The position numbers and the translations under genes were made by a program. Below are positions 6,823 to 13,329 of a stretch of 35,120 nt of DNA, in pieces (the stretch's first letter is position 1; each line of letters opens with the position of its first letter). The DNA comes from a virus. The stretch lies in the IMG/VR virus record IMGVR_UViG_3300047552_000159, positions 1-35,120 of that record. One strand, 5' to 3'. The notes under the pieces were generated by a model. It did not search any database and was not told the DNA's origin. It saw only the letters and a program-made list of their open reading frames with translations.

Positions 6823-7365
6823 ATGTCCAATATGAAAATCAAAATCGTTGCTGTTGAAACTTCTACTGCTACTTCTAAGAGTGGTAAAGCCTACCAAGTT
6901 GTCGAAGCTACTTACAAGAACATGTCGTTTGATGGTAAGGTAGAAACAAAGAAACACAATAGCTATGGTGATAAGTCAGTATTTGATGCTCTTAAAGGTG
7001 CTAAGTCTGGTGATGAATTTACGATTGAGCGTAAGAAAGATGACGCTGGTTATTGGCAGTGGATTGGTATTGGTTCAGGTAATGTTCCTGCAACATCTTC
7101 TGCAACATCTTCAAGTGCTCCTGCAAAAGCTACAGGCGGGAACTGGGAATCCTCAGAAGAACGCGCTAAGAAACAAGTTTATATCGTTCGCCAGTCTTCC
7201 CTAGGCCATGCTGTTGAGACACTTAAGACAGACAAGAAATCGCCTAGTGCTGACGAAGTAATTGAACTGGCAAAGGTGTATGAGGCTTACGTGTTTGGTA
7301 TTAATCTTGACTCTGAACCTGAGAAATTGCCTAAGTACGACGAGGAAGATGATCTGCCTTACTAA
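6823..7365 (+). CDS. Single-stranded DNA-binding protein
   Basis: A 180-aa protein with the layout of a phage SSB. The N-terminal half is a beta-rich OB-like domain (KIKIVAVETS, then YQVVEATYKNMSFDGKVETK and EFTIERKKDDAGYWQW). A flexible Ser/Ala/Thr linker follows (about 90-105), then a conserved helical segment, and a strongly acidic C-terminal tail YDEEDDLPY. Acidic tails of this kind recruit polymerase and helicase in T7 gp2.5 and bacterial SSB. It has its own sigma70 promoter, in line with the high copy number such proteins need. It coats single strands at the fork and in recombination. The assignment rests on architecture and context rather than a single catalytic motif. Confidence 0.75.
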   Translation: MSNMKIKIVAVETSTATSKSGKAYQVVEATYKNMSFDGKVETKKHNSYGDKSVFDALKGAKSGDEFTIERKKDDAGYWQWIGIGSGNVPATSSATSSSAPAKATGGNWESSEERAKKQVYIVRQSSLGHAVETLKTDKKSPSADEVIELAKVYEAYVFGINLDSEPEKLPKYDEEDDLPY

Positions 7366-7520
7366 TATTTAAGTTTTACGGGGAAAGCGGATTCTGTAGC
7401 GTAAATCCCAAAGAATATGGCGTCTAATGGATTGGGGATTCTCGGTCGGCCACACTTTGTTCTTTCGGTAGCATGTACATACAGTGCAGCGAGTACCCAC
7501 TCTTTTATCTTGGAGATATT
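7366..7520 (+). other. Structured intergenic region with possible leader RNA or weak promoter
   Basis: 155 bases without a gene, the longest gap in the + strand block. It contains TTTACG (7375-7380) paired with CGTAAA (7400-7405), and AATCCC (7404-7409) paired with GGGATT (7435-7440). The two stems share two bases, so they could be alternative or coaxial. A weak sigma70-like pair, TTGTTC (7457-7462) and TACAGT (7480-7485), has 17-base spacing and overlaps a near-palindrome GCATGTACATAC (7471-7482). No tRNA could be folded. It may be an mRNA leader or regulatory site for the next gene. Confidence 0.4.
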
Positions 7521-7763
7521 ATGTATATTAAAGTAGATGTTGATGTTGTAGATTCGCTTGTTGTCAAGTCATTAATTCAGCAGTATGATAACTTGTACCA
7601 CGACTATATTAACGGTACGCAAATTCCAACCTTCTGCCATGACCCTGAAGAAGACTCAAAGAAAATGCGTAAATTCTTAAAGTCGCTTGAGCGTGTTATT
7701 AGCTGGTACTCTAATCCAGATGAATTTAAAGTATTTAAGGAACGCTATGCTGAAGCTTTTTGA
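7521..7763 (+). CDS. Hypothetical protein (80 aa)
   Basis: ATG 7521 has GGAG (7512-7515) just upstream; the in-frame ATG at 7473 lacks a ribosome site and falls in the structured leader, so I chose 7521. The product starts MYIKVDVDVVDSLVVKSLIQ, is acidic and helical, and contains HDPEEDSKKMRKFLKSLERV. This pattern (small helical protein with a C-terminal Trp-Tyr and charged tail) is common among unknown phage genes. Its end overlaps the zinc-ribbon gene by 17 bases. No family recognised. Confidence 0.6.
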   Translation: MYIKVDVDVVDSLVVKSLIQQYDNLYHDYINGTQIPTFCHDPEEDSKKMRKFLKSLERVISWYSNPDEFKVFKERYAEAF

Positions 7764-7926
7764 TTTCAAATGTCACGATTGTGACAATGAGTTTGAGAAA
7801 CTTGTCAAGTCTGTAGCTGATATTACCTGTCCTAAATGTGGTTCTACACACACTTCGCGTGTAATTAATAAAGCAGCATTCAAGGTTACAGGTCAAGGAC
7901 AATACACTTCAAAGATGAAAGTATGA
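7747..7926 (+). CDS. FmdB-like zinc-ribbon protein (59 aa)
   Basis: ATG 7747 lies inside the previous gene, with AAGGA upstream. MLKLFDFKCHDCDNEFEKLV begins like the FmdB family of small zinc-ribbon proteins. Cysteines pair as C9/C12 and C28/C31 (CHDC, CPKC), followed by Gly-Ser and a basic tail. FmdB-like proteins are common in phages and bacteria; their role, possibly in transcription, is not well established. The frame is open upstream to 7687, but that part does not resemble the family. The stop overlaps the next ATG (ATGA, 7923-7926). Confidence 0.7.
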   Translation: MLKLFDFKCHDCDNEFEKLVKSVADITCPKCGSTHTSRVINKAAFKVTGQGQYTSKMKV

Positions 7927-8063
7927 CGATACAGGAGAAAGCGCGGAAGTTCTTAGAGTCTAAACAGGATGCTAATTACTACGAAGTTCTCTGTACTCTA
8001 GCTATGTTCTTTGGTTTAACTCCAAAGGTTTGTGAAGATAAGATAAGGGAGATAGCTGAGTGA
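7923..8063 (+). CDS. Small hypothetical protein (46 aa)
   Basis: It starts in an ATGA overlap with the zinc-ribbon gene and ends with TGA at 8061-8063, overlapping the GTG start of the exonuclease gene (GTGA). The 46-residue product starts MTIQEKARKFLESKQDANYY and is amphipathic and helical throughout. It fills the gap exactly and reads as coding, but no family is recognised. Confidence 0.55.
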   Translation: MTIQEKARKFLESKQDANYYEVLCTLAMFFGLTPKVCEDKIREIAE

Positions 8064-8827
8064 AAGCTTTAGTAGATGGCGACCTCGTCGTTTTTAGGGT
8101 ATCTGCATCAGTTAAGGAAGAGGATCAGTTTGATATTGTCATAGAACGTATTGACAATTTACTCACACAGATTTTCTACAATACAGATGCAGAAGAACAT
8201 CAGATTTACCTAACTGGTACAGGAAATTTCCGCAAGAAAGTAAATAAGGAGTACAAGGCAAACAGGAAAGATTCTGTCCCGCCCCCTTATTTACAAGATG
8301 CGCGAAAGTACCTAGTAGATAAGTATGGTGCTATAATCTCACAGGGATGTGAAGCTGATGATTTATTGGGGATTAATCAGACAGAAGAAACTGTTATCTG
8401 TTCTCTTGACAAAGATTTAATGATGATTCCTGGTCGGCACTTTTCTTGGCAGATTGGAACACAGACTTGGACTAAACCGGCGAAACATACTACTGTAACA
8501 CAACAAGATGGCTTGCGATTCTTCTACAAACAGTTGCTTATTGGAGATTCTACTGATAACATTATAGGTGTTCAAGGTATTGGCACTAAGACAGCAGACA
8601 AGTTGATTGAACATCTTGATGATGAACAAGATATGCTAAATGTTGTGTTAGAGAAATACAAGTATGACTTTAATCGGTTTGTAATGAATTGTCAGTGTCT
8701 TTGGATTCAACGAAAGGAAAATGAGTTTTGGACAACACAGATGTTAAACCAAAAAAAGGACTTGATTTCAAGCGACCAATCACTACTAGATGCGGTGCAG
8801 AAGTACGATTCTATGACATCTTCGTGA
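8060..8827 (+). CDS. 5'-3' exonuclease, FEN/T7 gp6 type
   Basis: A structure-specific 5' nuclease of the FEN family, which removes RNA primers and degrades DNA. It uses a GTG start in a GTGA overlap. Visible metal-site motifs are VDGDLVVFRV at the N-terminus (D6, D8), EADDLLG and SLDKDL in the middle, and GDSTDNIIGVQGIGTKTA. The last is the second metal cluster plus the helix-hairpin-helix that grips duplex DNA. A basic loop, FRKKVNKEYKANRK, lies before EADDLLG where the helical arch is expected. At 255 aa it is somewhat shorter than T7 gp6. The 3' end overlaps the next gene by about 100 bases. Together with endonuclease I it would process replication intermediates and recycle host DNA. Confidence 0.88.
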   Translation: MKALVDGDLVVFRVSASVKEEDQFDIVIERIDNLLTQIFYNTDAEEHQIYLTGTGNFRKKVNKEYKANRKDSVPPPYLQDARKYLVDKYGAIISQGCEADDLLGINQTEETVICSLDKDLMMIPGRHFSWQIGTQTWTKPAKHTTVTQQDGLRFFYKQLLIGDSTDNIIGVQGIGTKTADKLIEHLDDEQDMLNVVLEKYKYDFNRFVMNCQCLWIQRKENEFWTTQMLNQKKDLISSDQSLLDAVQKYDSMTSS

Positions 8828-8949
8828 ATAGGTATATCAACGGTGCTGTCTATGATCGCGATACTGATTGCTGGAATCCAAGGCAATGGTACTGGAGTGG
8901 TAAAGATGAACAAAAAGAGAATGACTTTGACTTGAGGAATTGCAAATGA
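8728..8949 (+). CDS. Hypothetical protein (73 aa), TTG start
   Basis: The frame begins inside the exonuclease gene. TTG 8728 is the best start: AAGGAAA (8714-8720) lies 7 bases upstream and no ATG is available nearby. The product contains FVNRYINGAVYDRDTDCW followed by NPRQWYWSG, a recognisable type of small phage protein that predicts a beta-rich fold binding to nucleic acid or protein; function unknown. The 100-base overlap with the exonuclease is large but common in compact phages. A shorter product cannot be excluded. Confidence 0.5.
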   Translation: MDNTDVKPKKGLDFKRPITTRCGAEVRFYDIFVNRYINGAVYDRDTDCWNPRQWYWSGKDEQKENDFDLRNCK

Positions 8950-9134
8950 AAATTAGTCGAGATTACACCCCTATTAGTTTAACATTAGAAACCCAAGATG
9001 ATCTTGTTAATATGTTAAATGTACTTCATGCTGCTAGAATAAAACTTGGAATGGATTTTGATGAAGACTGCGAGATTGACTATGAAACATCATGTTTTGT
9101 AGAAGAACTTTTTAATCAACTAGAGTTCAAATGA
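8946..9134 (+). CDS. Small acidic hypothetical protein (62 aa)
   Basis: ATG 8946 follows GAGGA (8934-8938) at normal spacing. The product (MKISRDYTPISLTLETQDDL at the start) is acidic, with a middle helix (LVNMLNVLHAARIK) and a Glu/Asp-rich stretch (DFDEDCEIDYE). Such acidic small proteins in phages can mimic DNA and inhibit host nucleases, but that is speculation here. It ends in an ATGA overlap with endonuclease I (9131). Confidence 0.6.
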   Translation: MKISRDYTPISLTLETQDDLVNMLNVLHAARIKLGMDFDEDCEIDYETSCFVEELFNQLEFK

Positions 9135-9535
9135 CAACTAAACGCCGACGAAGTAAGCTAGAACTTCAATTTGAAGAAATCCTTAAAGAGAACAAGGCAG
9201 AATACGATTATGAAGTAACAAAGCTAAAATATATTGTGCCAGAATCAAATCATGTATATACTGTGGATTGGACACTAAATAGTGGAATGCTACTTGAAAC
9301 GAAGGGCTATCTTAGTGACCATGCTGAACGCAACAAGTATGTCCTGTTAAAACAGCAGTACCCTGACTTAGATTTGCGTTTTGTATTTGCTAGTCTTACT
9401 AAGCCCTGTGGTGGAATGAAGACTACACATGAACAGTGGGCAATAAAGAATGGTTTTAAATATTGCTCTGTTAAAGATGTTGCAACCATTAAGAAATGGA
9501 TTAAGGAAAGCAATGAAAATTCTAGTCCTGCCTGA
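9131..9535 (+). CDS. Endonuclease I (T7 gp3-like Holliday junction resolvase)
   Basis: A 134-aa nuclease of the T7 endonuclease I family, which cuts branched DNA and helps degrade host DNA. The PD-(D/E)XK centre is clear: D46 in YTVDWTL, E56 and K58 in LLETKGY, plus E15 or E16 in the N-terminal helix. The spacing of 10 between Asp and Glu equals that in T7 gp3 (D55, E65, K67). The segment ERNKYVLLKQQYPDLDLRFVF is also typical. The T7 enzyme works as a domain-swapped dimer. The gene sits between the exonuclease module and a phosphoesterase, whose start (9513) overlaps its 3' end. Confidence 0.9.
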   Translation: MTTKRRRSKLELQFEEILKENKAEYDYEVTKLKYIVPESNHVYTVDWTLNSGMLLETKGYLSDHAERNKYVLLKQQYPDLDLRFVFASLTKPCGGMKTTHEQWAIKNGFKYCSVKDVATIKKWIKESNENSSPA

Positions 9536-11060
9536 TACACAGGCCAAGTATTCAGATAACTTTGATTTTCTAACCTGTATTGGTAAATATATCTTAGCAA
9601 AGAAACCGGATGTGGTTTTGCACCTCGGAGACTTTTCCGACATGGAATCGCTAAGCAGTTATGATACAGGAAAGAAGAGCTTTGAGGGGCGACGCTACAC
9701 AAAAGACATTAAGGCAGCAGAACTTGCTATGAAAGCCTTGATGACCCCTTTGGTAGAGTTTAACCAGAAAGCAAAGAAGAACAAGGAAAAGCAGTATAAG
9801 CCCCGCCTTGTGATGCTGTTGGGTAACCATGAAAACAGAATCATGCGAGCTGTTAATGACGATCCTAAACTAGATGGGTTGATTAGCTACGATGACCTTC
9901 CATATAAGAAATACAATTGGGAAGTACATGACTTCCTTCACCCTGTCTTTATCAATGGTGTTGCTTTCAGTCATTATTTTCCCACTGGTGCTATGGGCCG
10001 TCCTGCTGCTAGCGCTGTTACACTGGTCGGAAAAATGCATATGTCTTGTATCGCGGGTCATCAACAGGGTCGTCAAGTAGCCTATGGAAAACGCCCAGAT
10101 GGTTCAGCTATCACAGCCATTATTGCTGGCTCTTGTTTGGCTAAACACCATAAGGTACTGACGGCTGATCTACGATATGTTGAACTAGGCTCTGTGCGTG
10201 TTGGAGATAAACTTGTTAGTTTTGACGAACATCTTGGCATGTCTGCAAAGCGCAGTCGTAGATTTAAAACAGGGACTGTCCTGAATGTTAAGCATACTGT
10301 TGGGGAGCTTTTTGATGTTACTTTAAGTAATGGTAAGGTTTTTACTACAACTCGCGACCACAAATGGCTAACAAAGAACTGTTGTGGGGTAAATAAGTGG
10401 CAAGAAACACAAGACCTGACTGTGAATAAGACAAAGGTTGCTCGTGTTTTACCAGAATGGGAGACTTTAGAAACAAGAGAGGCTGGTTGGTTAGCTGGGA
10501 TGTATGATGGTGAGGGTAGTCTGTATGCCAGAAAAACAACTGGTGGAAATTGCACTCAATTAGCTATTTCTCAGTGTCCTGTTCATAATCCAACTACTGT
10601 AGAAAGACTTATAAAGGCCCATCAAAATTTAGGATTTGATCTTGGAAATCATTGTAAAAATGGAAAAAATTGTCGCCAATGGAGAATTCCAAGGGGACAG
10701 GCACAGGTTGCTAAGTTTTTAGGCTCTGTACGTCCTCAAAGGTTGTTGGATAAATTTAAACCTGAGTTGCTTGGAACTTTGACTACTAAATATGCCGAAC
10801 CCCTAGATACTGTCGTGTCTGTTGCTTCAAAAGGTTTAGGTACATACGTAGAAATAGAAATTGATGCTGCTACAATGGTCGTAGAAGGTTACCCACACCA
10901 TAATTGTTATGAACACGATGAGGGTTACTTAGACCACCAGAGTAATCACCACTGGCGCGGTATCATTATGTTGCATGAAGTAGAGAATGGTTCTTTTGAT
11001 GAAATGTTTGTTAGCTTAAAGTACTTGAAAGAGAAATATGCTACACAAAACAATAGCTGA
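9513..11060 (+). CDS. Calcineurin-like metallophosphoesterase interrupted by an intein
   Basis: A 515-codon gene: 207 residues of N-extein, a 257-residue intein (10134-10904) and 51 residues of C-extein. Spliced, it would give a 258-aa metallophosphoesterase. Family motifs are LPDTQ (D8; His of the usual DxH is Gln), HLGDFSD (D40), GNHEN (N105, H106), FSHYF (H154) and GHQQG (H183). The substrate is unknown; phage relatives are often annotated as phosphatases or nucleases. ATG 9513 is chosen because MKILVLPDTQ is the normal start and GGA lies upstream. The frame is open to 9450, but that part is inside endonuclease I. The intein interrupts between Gly-Ser and Cys, 25 residues after the active-site GHQQ motif. 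Confidence 0.85.
   Translation: MKILVLPDTQAKYSDNFDFLTCIGKYILAKKPDVVLHLGDFSDMESLSSYDTGKKSFEGRRYTKDIKAAELAMKALMTPLVEFNQKAKKNKEKQYKPRLVMLLGNHENRIMRAVNDDPKLDGLISYDDLPYKKYNWEVHDFLHPVFINGVAFSHYFPTGAMGRPAASAVTLVGKMHMSCIAGHQQGRQVAYGKRPDGSAITAIIAGSCLAKHHKVLTADLRYVELGSVRVGDKLVSFDEHLGMSAKRSRRFKTGTVLNVKHTVGELFDVTLSNGKVFTTTRDHKWLTKNCCGVNKWQETQDLTVNKTKVARVLPEWETLETREAGWLAGMYDGEGSLYARKTTGGNCTQLAISQCPVHNPTTVERLIKAHQNLGFDLGNHCKNGKNCRQWRIPRGQAQVAKFLGSVRPQRLLDKFKPELLGTLTTKYAEPLDTVVSVASKGLGTYVEIEIDAATMVVEGYPHHNCYEHDEGYLDHQSNHHWRGIIMLHEVENGSFDEMFVSLKYLKEKYATQNNS
10134..10904 (+). mobile_element. Intein with LAGLIDADG endonuclease domain
   Basis: A 257-aa in-frame protein intron. It begins with Cys (CLAKHHKVLTADLRYVELGS), matching splicing block A. 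Block B is TTTRDH (T73, H76 of the intein). One LAGLIDADG motif is seen in GWLAGMYDGEGSL (118-130). Block F is YVEIEIDAATMVVEG, and the C-terminal block G is YPHHN followed by Cys as the first C-extein residue. All splicing residues (Cys1, TxxH, His-Asn, +1 Cys) are present, so splicing should work. Only one LAGLIDADG copy is visible, where most inteins have two, so the endonuclease may dimerise or be degenerate. Confidence 0.92.
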
Positions 11061-11376
11061 TCTTGCTGCTGGATCATATGATCCTAAGGGTTATATGTTT
11101 TACAAGACAAAGAATGCTGATTACAAACCTATTTGGCAAGTCGAAGGGGAAGGTGTGGAAGAACGCAAACATTCACATTATTTTAAAAAAGTAGGTGACT
11201 TAACTGAAATTGATGTATATAATGTCCTCTACTTGTTCAACGTCAATGACCCGTGTTTGTCTCATGCAGTAAAGAAACTACTTTGTGCTGGACAGCGTGG
11301 TGTGAAAGATAAGAACAAGGATGTTCAAGAAGCAATTGATACTTTAAACCGTTATTTGGAGATTAACCATGGATGA
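11038..11376 (+). CDS. Hypothetical protein, possible DUF3310-like (112 aa)
   Basis: ATG 11038 lies inside the end of the phosphoesterase gene. The C-terminal part, SHAVKKLLCAGQRGVKDKNK then EAIDTLNRYLE, recalls the end of DUF3310 proteins (unknown nucleotide kinase-like phage proteins), which have a helix, a Gly-rich turn and a final helix ending in YL. The N-terminal part has an aromatic stretch (YMFYKTKNADYKPIW) and is not typical. It overlaps the MazG gene by 8 bases. In this setting a link to nucleotide metabolism is plausible but unproven. Confidence 0.5.
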   Translation: MLHKTIADLAAGSYDPKGYMFYKTKNADYKPIWQVEGEGVEERKHSHYFKKVGDLTEIDVYNVLYLFNVNDPCLSHAVKKLLCAGQRGVKDKNKDVQEAIDTLNRYLEINHG

Positions 11377-11716
11377 ACCACGTACAAGTATTACCTGCGA
11401 CGAGTATCAGGACTGGACAATTGAACCTTCTATTTATCCAGGTGCTGGCACTGGCAGTGATATTGAACTTACATATCTTGCCTTAGGTTTAGCATCAGAA
11501 GCAGGGGAGGTTGCTGGTAACATTAAGAAACTTGTGCGGGATGGCAAGTATGATCCGGGGAATTTGGCAAAAGAGCTTGGGGATGTTGCTTTTTATCTAG
11601 CTCGGTTAGCAGATTCTGTTGGATATTCTCTGTCAGATATTCTACTAATCAATTATAATAAACTAAACAGCCGTCTTGTTCGTGGTGTTATAGGAGGGTC
11701 TGGTGACAACAGGTAA
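11369..11716 (+). CDS. MazG-like nucleotide pyrophosphohydrolase
   Basis: A 115-aa member of the all-alpha NTP pyrophosphatase superfamily, which hydrolyses (d)NTPs to the monophosphate and pyrophosphate. The metal site is LASEAGEVAGNIKK (E44, E47) followed by AKELGDVAFYLARLAD (E69, D72), the ExxE...ExxD pattern. The middle sequence (KLVRDGKYDPGN) is a typical loop. It may clean up non-canonical nucleotides or lower alarmone levels in the host; both have been proposed for phage MazG. Its 3' end overlaps an HNH gene by 14 bases. The location just upstream of thymidylate synthase and ribonucleotide reductase fits a nucleotide-pool role. Confidence 0.88.
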   Translation: MDEPRTSITCDEYQDWTIEPSIYPGAGTGSDIELTYLALGLASEAGEVAGNIKKLVRDGKYDPGNLAKELGDVAFYLARLADSVGYSLSDILLINYNKLNSRLVRGVIGGSGDNR

Positions 11717-12116
11717 TCCAGAAAAATATGTTGTAATCCATGCTCCAAACCATCCAAATGCAAACACACAGGGGAAAGTTAGGGAGCATGTTTTAATCGC
11801 CTCACGTGTGCTTGGAAAAGCAGTTCCTAAGGGTGTTATTGTTCATCATGTAGATAGCAATCCAAAGAATAATGCTAATTCTAATCTTGTTATTTGTCAT
11901 GAAAGGGATCATGCTAGAATTCACGCAAGGACAGCAGCATACGATGCAACAGGAGATGCAAATAAAATGAAATGTCCTTATTGCAAACAATACGACGATC
12001 CTGCTAATATGTATGTTAGACCAAAACAATATCAAGCATGGCATCGGAAGTGTAGTAATAAATATAAACGAGTTGAAAATCCAAAAACAGGGCCATATAA
12101 ATATGGAAAAGATTGA
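11703..12116 (+). CDS. HNH endonuclease with C-terminal zinc-binding cysteines
   Basis: A 137-aa free-standing HNH nuclease. GTG 11703 is the start, with GGAGGG (11694-11699) upstream. The core is VIVHHVDSNPKNNANSNLVI followed by CHERDHARIH: H48, H49, D51, N61 and H70/H74 form the beta-beta-alpha-metal site. A second metal site is suggested by CPYC (about 90-93) and a later Cys in WHRKC. It stands between MazG and a 60-aa gene and overlaps both, as an inserted endonuclease would. It is the third free-standing HNH gene in the window and is not closely similar in sequence to the other two. Confidence 0.85.
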   Translation: MTTGNPEKYVVIHAPNHPNANTQGKVREHVLIASRVLGKAVPKGVIVHHVDSNPKNNANSNLVICHERDHARIHARTAAYDATGDANKMKCPYCKQYDDPANMYVRPKQYQAWHRKCSNKYKRVENPKTGPYKYGKD

Positions 12117-12285
12117 AGACCTAAAGCCTCTCAATGTCGGACATGAGAACAGCAAACTGTATGCTATGCTTAAAGAGTGCATGCGTAACAATGCTGAACT
12201 GCGCCGTCAGATTGAGGAAGACCAACAGCAAATGCTAGATGCTGCTGAAACAATTGAGAAATTGACACGGGAACTTTACAAATGA
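12103..12285 (+). CDS. Coiled-coil hypothetical protein (60 aa)
   Basis: I place the start at ATG 12103 (MEKIEDLKPLNVGHENSKLY at the start); the frame is open to 12013, but that part lies inside the HNH gene and reads as non-coding. The second half is a heptad-like helix (NNAELRRQIEEDQQQM, then AAETIEKLTREL), so a short coiled coil is likely. The ribosome site is weak, which suggests coupling to the HNH gene upstream. It ends in an ATGA overlap with the next gene (12282). No function assigned. Confidence 0.55.
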   Translation: MEKIEDLKPLNVGHENSKLYAMLKECMRNNAELRRQIEEDQQQMLDAAETIEKLTRELYK

Positions 12286-12581
12286 ACTATAAGTATAATC
12301 CAAAGCAATTTGACGCTGCTGTTAAGTTTATTGCAAAGAAGAATCGGTATTTTAAAGCAGATCGTCCTAAAGTAAAGCTAATCCTAGAGAACCTAATTAA
12401 AGAGGCGATCAAGGAAGATAAACGCAATATTAAAGAAGACGTCCCTACCTATATTTCAACAGGTGGTTTTGTTGTTGTGATTTCTTATATCTACACGGAT
12501 ACAAGTTGGATTGATATTTATGTTGATCCTAGTGTCAGTAAAGGGTATTATGAAGAAGATATTGCAGCGGAGTTACTGTGA
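12282..12581 (+). CDS. Hypothetical protein (99 aa)
   Basis: It starts in an ATGA overlap and ends in a GTGA overlap with thyX (12578-12581). The N-terminal half is basic and helical (QFDAAVKFIAKKNRYFKADR); the second half is beta-rich and aromatic (FVVVISYIYTDTSWIDIYVD). The C-terminus is acidic. A small alpha/beta protein of unknown role, in an operon of nucleotide-metabolism genes. No motif I recognise. Confidence 0.6.
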   Translation: MNYKYNPKQFDAAVKFIAKKNRYFKADRPKVKLILENLIKEAIKEDKRNIKEDVPTYISTGGFVVVISYIYTDTSWIDIYVDPSVSKGYYEEDIAAELL

Positions 12582-13147
12582 AAGTTGAACTAAAACACAT
12601 CACGCCGAATGCGCTTGAGTTGATTGGTGGATATGCGGGGATTTGCTACAACAGCCGGAATGAACCAGAGGCTAATGTCAAACGCGCAATCCACTGTAAA
12701 GACTCAGGGCATTTATCCACCCTGCGACATGCTATTGCAACATTCCACATCTCAGGGATTAGTAGGGCATGTAGTCATCAAATGGTGCGTTCTAAACATT
12801 TGGATTTCCTTCAGCGTAGTCAGCGATACTGTTCCGAAAAGGAACCTAAGTTTGTATATCCGGGGACAAGTCACGATACAACAATCAGCGGATTGTATCA
12901 GACAGCACATCGTGTTTATATGGACTTGATTGCTGTTGGTGTAAAGAAGGAAGACGCGCGATTTGTGCTACCAGAGGGTTGTCAAACAGAATTAATTGTT
13001 ACAGGGAACTTGCAGGCTTGGCTAGACTTTGTTAAACTACGTGCTGATAAACATGCGCAATGGGAGATTCGCGAAGTAGCAATCACTGTTAATAATGAAC
13101 TAGCAAAGCACTGTGAAGGTGTTTTTAATTGGTTACCATCAAAATGA
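12578..13147 (+). CDS. thyX: Flavin-dependent thymidylate synthase ThyX
   Basis: Makes dTMP from dUMP using FAD, methylene-tetrahydrofolate and NADPH; the family is tetrameric. The 189-aa product uses a GTG start overlapping the previous stop. Recognised segments are SGHLSTLRHA, ISRACSHQMV and the signature position RSKHLDFLQRSQRY, plus the C-terminal DKHAQWEIREVA with conserved Arg and Gln residues. The signature normally reads RHRxxSxxxxSxR; here His, Arg and the first Ser are Ser, Lys and Asp (R71-S72-K73, D76), while S81 and R83 are kept. The family match is firm, but the altered motif leaves activity open. The next gene overlaps its stop (ATGA, 13144). Confidence 0.88.
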   Translation: MKVELKHITPNALELIGGYAGICYNSRNEPEANVKRAIHCKDSGHLSTLRHAIATFHISGISRACSHQMVRSKHLDFLQRSQRYCSEKEPKFVYPGTSHDTTISGLYQTAHRVYMDLIAVGVKKEDARFVLPEGCQTELIVTGNLQAWLDFVKLRADKHAQWEIREVAITVNNELAKHCEGVFNWLPSK

Positions 13148-13329
13148 TCTATACATTTGCAGACTTAAAAGAACGACTGAAACGCGAAGATGAATTGACT
13201 ATTCTTGAACGATTAGATTTGACAAGTCAGGAGTTAGTTGATATCCTAGAACCTTATATCGCTGACAAAGTGGAGGAATTATTCGACTACTACAACGAAG
13301 ATTACGAGGATGAAAACGAACCACTCTAA
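13144..13329 (+). CDS. Small acidic hypothetical protein (61 aa)
   Basis: ATG 13144 overlaps the thyX stop (ATGA). The product starts MIYTFADLKERLKREDELTI and ends DYYNEDYEDENEPL. It is helical and very acidic at the C-terminus. The middle LERLDLTSQELVDILEPYIA reads like a short regulatory domain. Such small acidic genes are common next to ribonucleotide reductase in phages, but I know no function for this one. The frame is open upstream to 13129 with a TTG, which is inside thyX and less likely. Confidence 0.55.
   Translation: MIYTFADLKERLKREDELTILERLDLTSQELVDILEPYIADKVEELFDYYNEDYEDENEPL

Noticed and set aside
7457-7485. Second sigma70 promoter (TTGTTC-N17-TACAGT)
   Set aside because: Only 4 of 6 matches in each box. 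Kept as a remark in the leader feature and not as its own promoter.
7366-7520. tRNA gene in the gap after SSB
   Set aside because: No 7-bp acceptor stem, no T-loop consensus and no consistent cloverleaf; the stems seen do not fit a tRNA.
9450-9512. Longer start of the phosphoesterase
   Set aside because: The extra 21 residues lie in endonuclease I and do not resemble the family; MKILVLPDTQ is the expected start.
9307-9702. 131-aa frame on the - strand opposite endonuclease I and the phosphoesterase
   Set aside because: It is a shadow of two well-supported + strand genes and has no recognisable motif.
10082-10555. 157-aa - strand frame opposite the intein
   Set aside because: Shadow of the intein; composition (Ser/Pro-rich) is typical of antisense frames.
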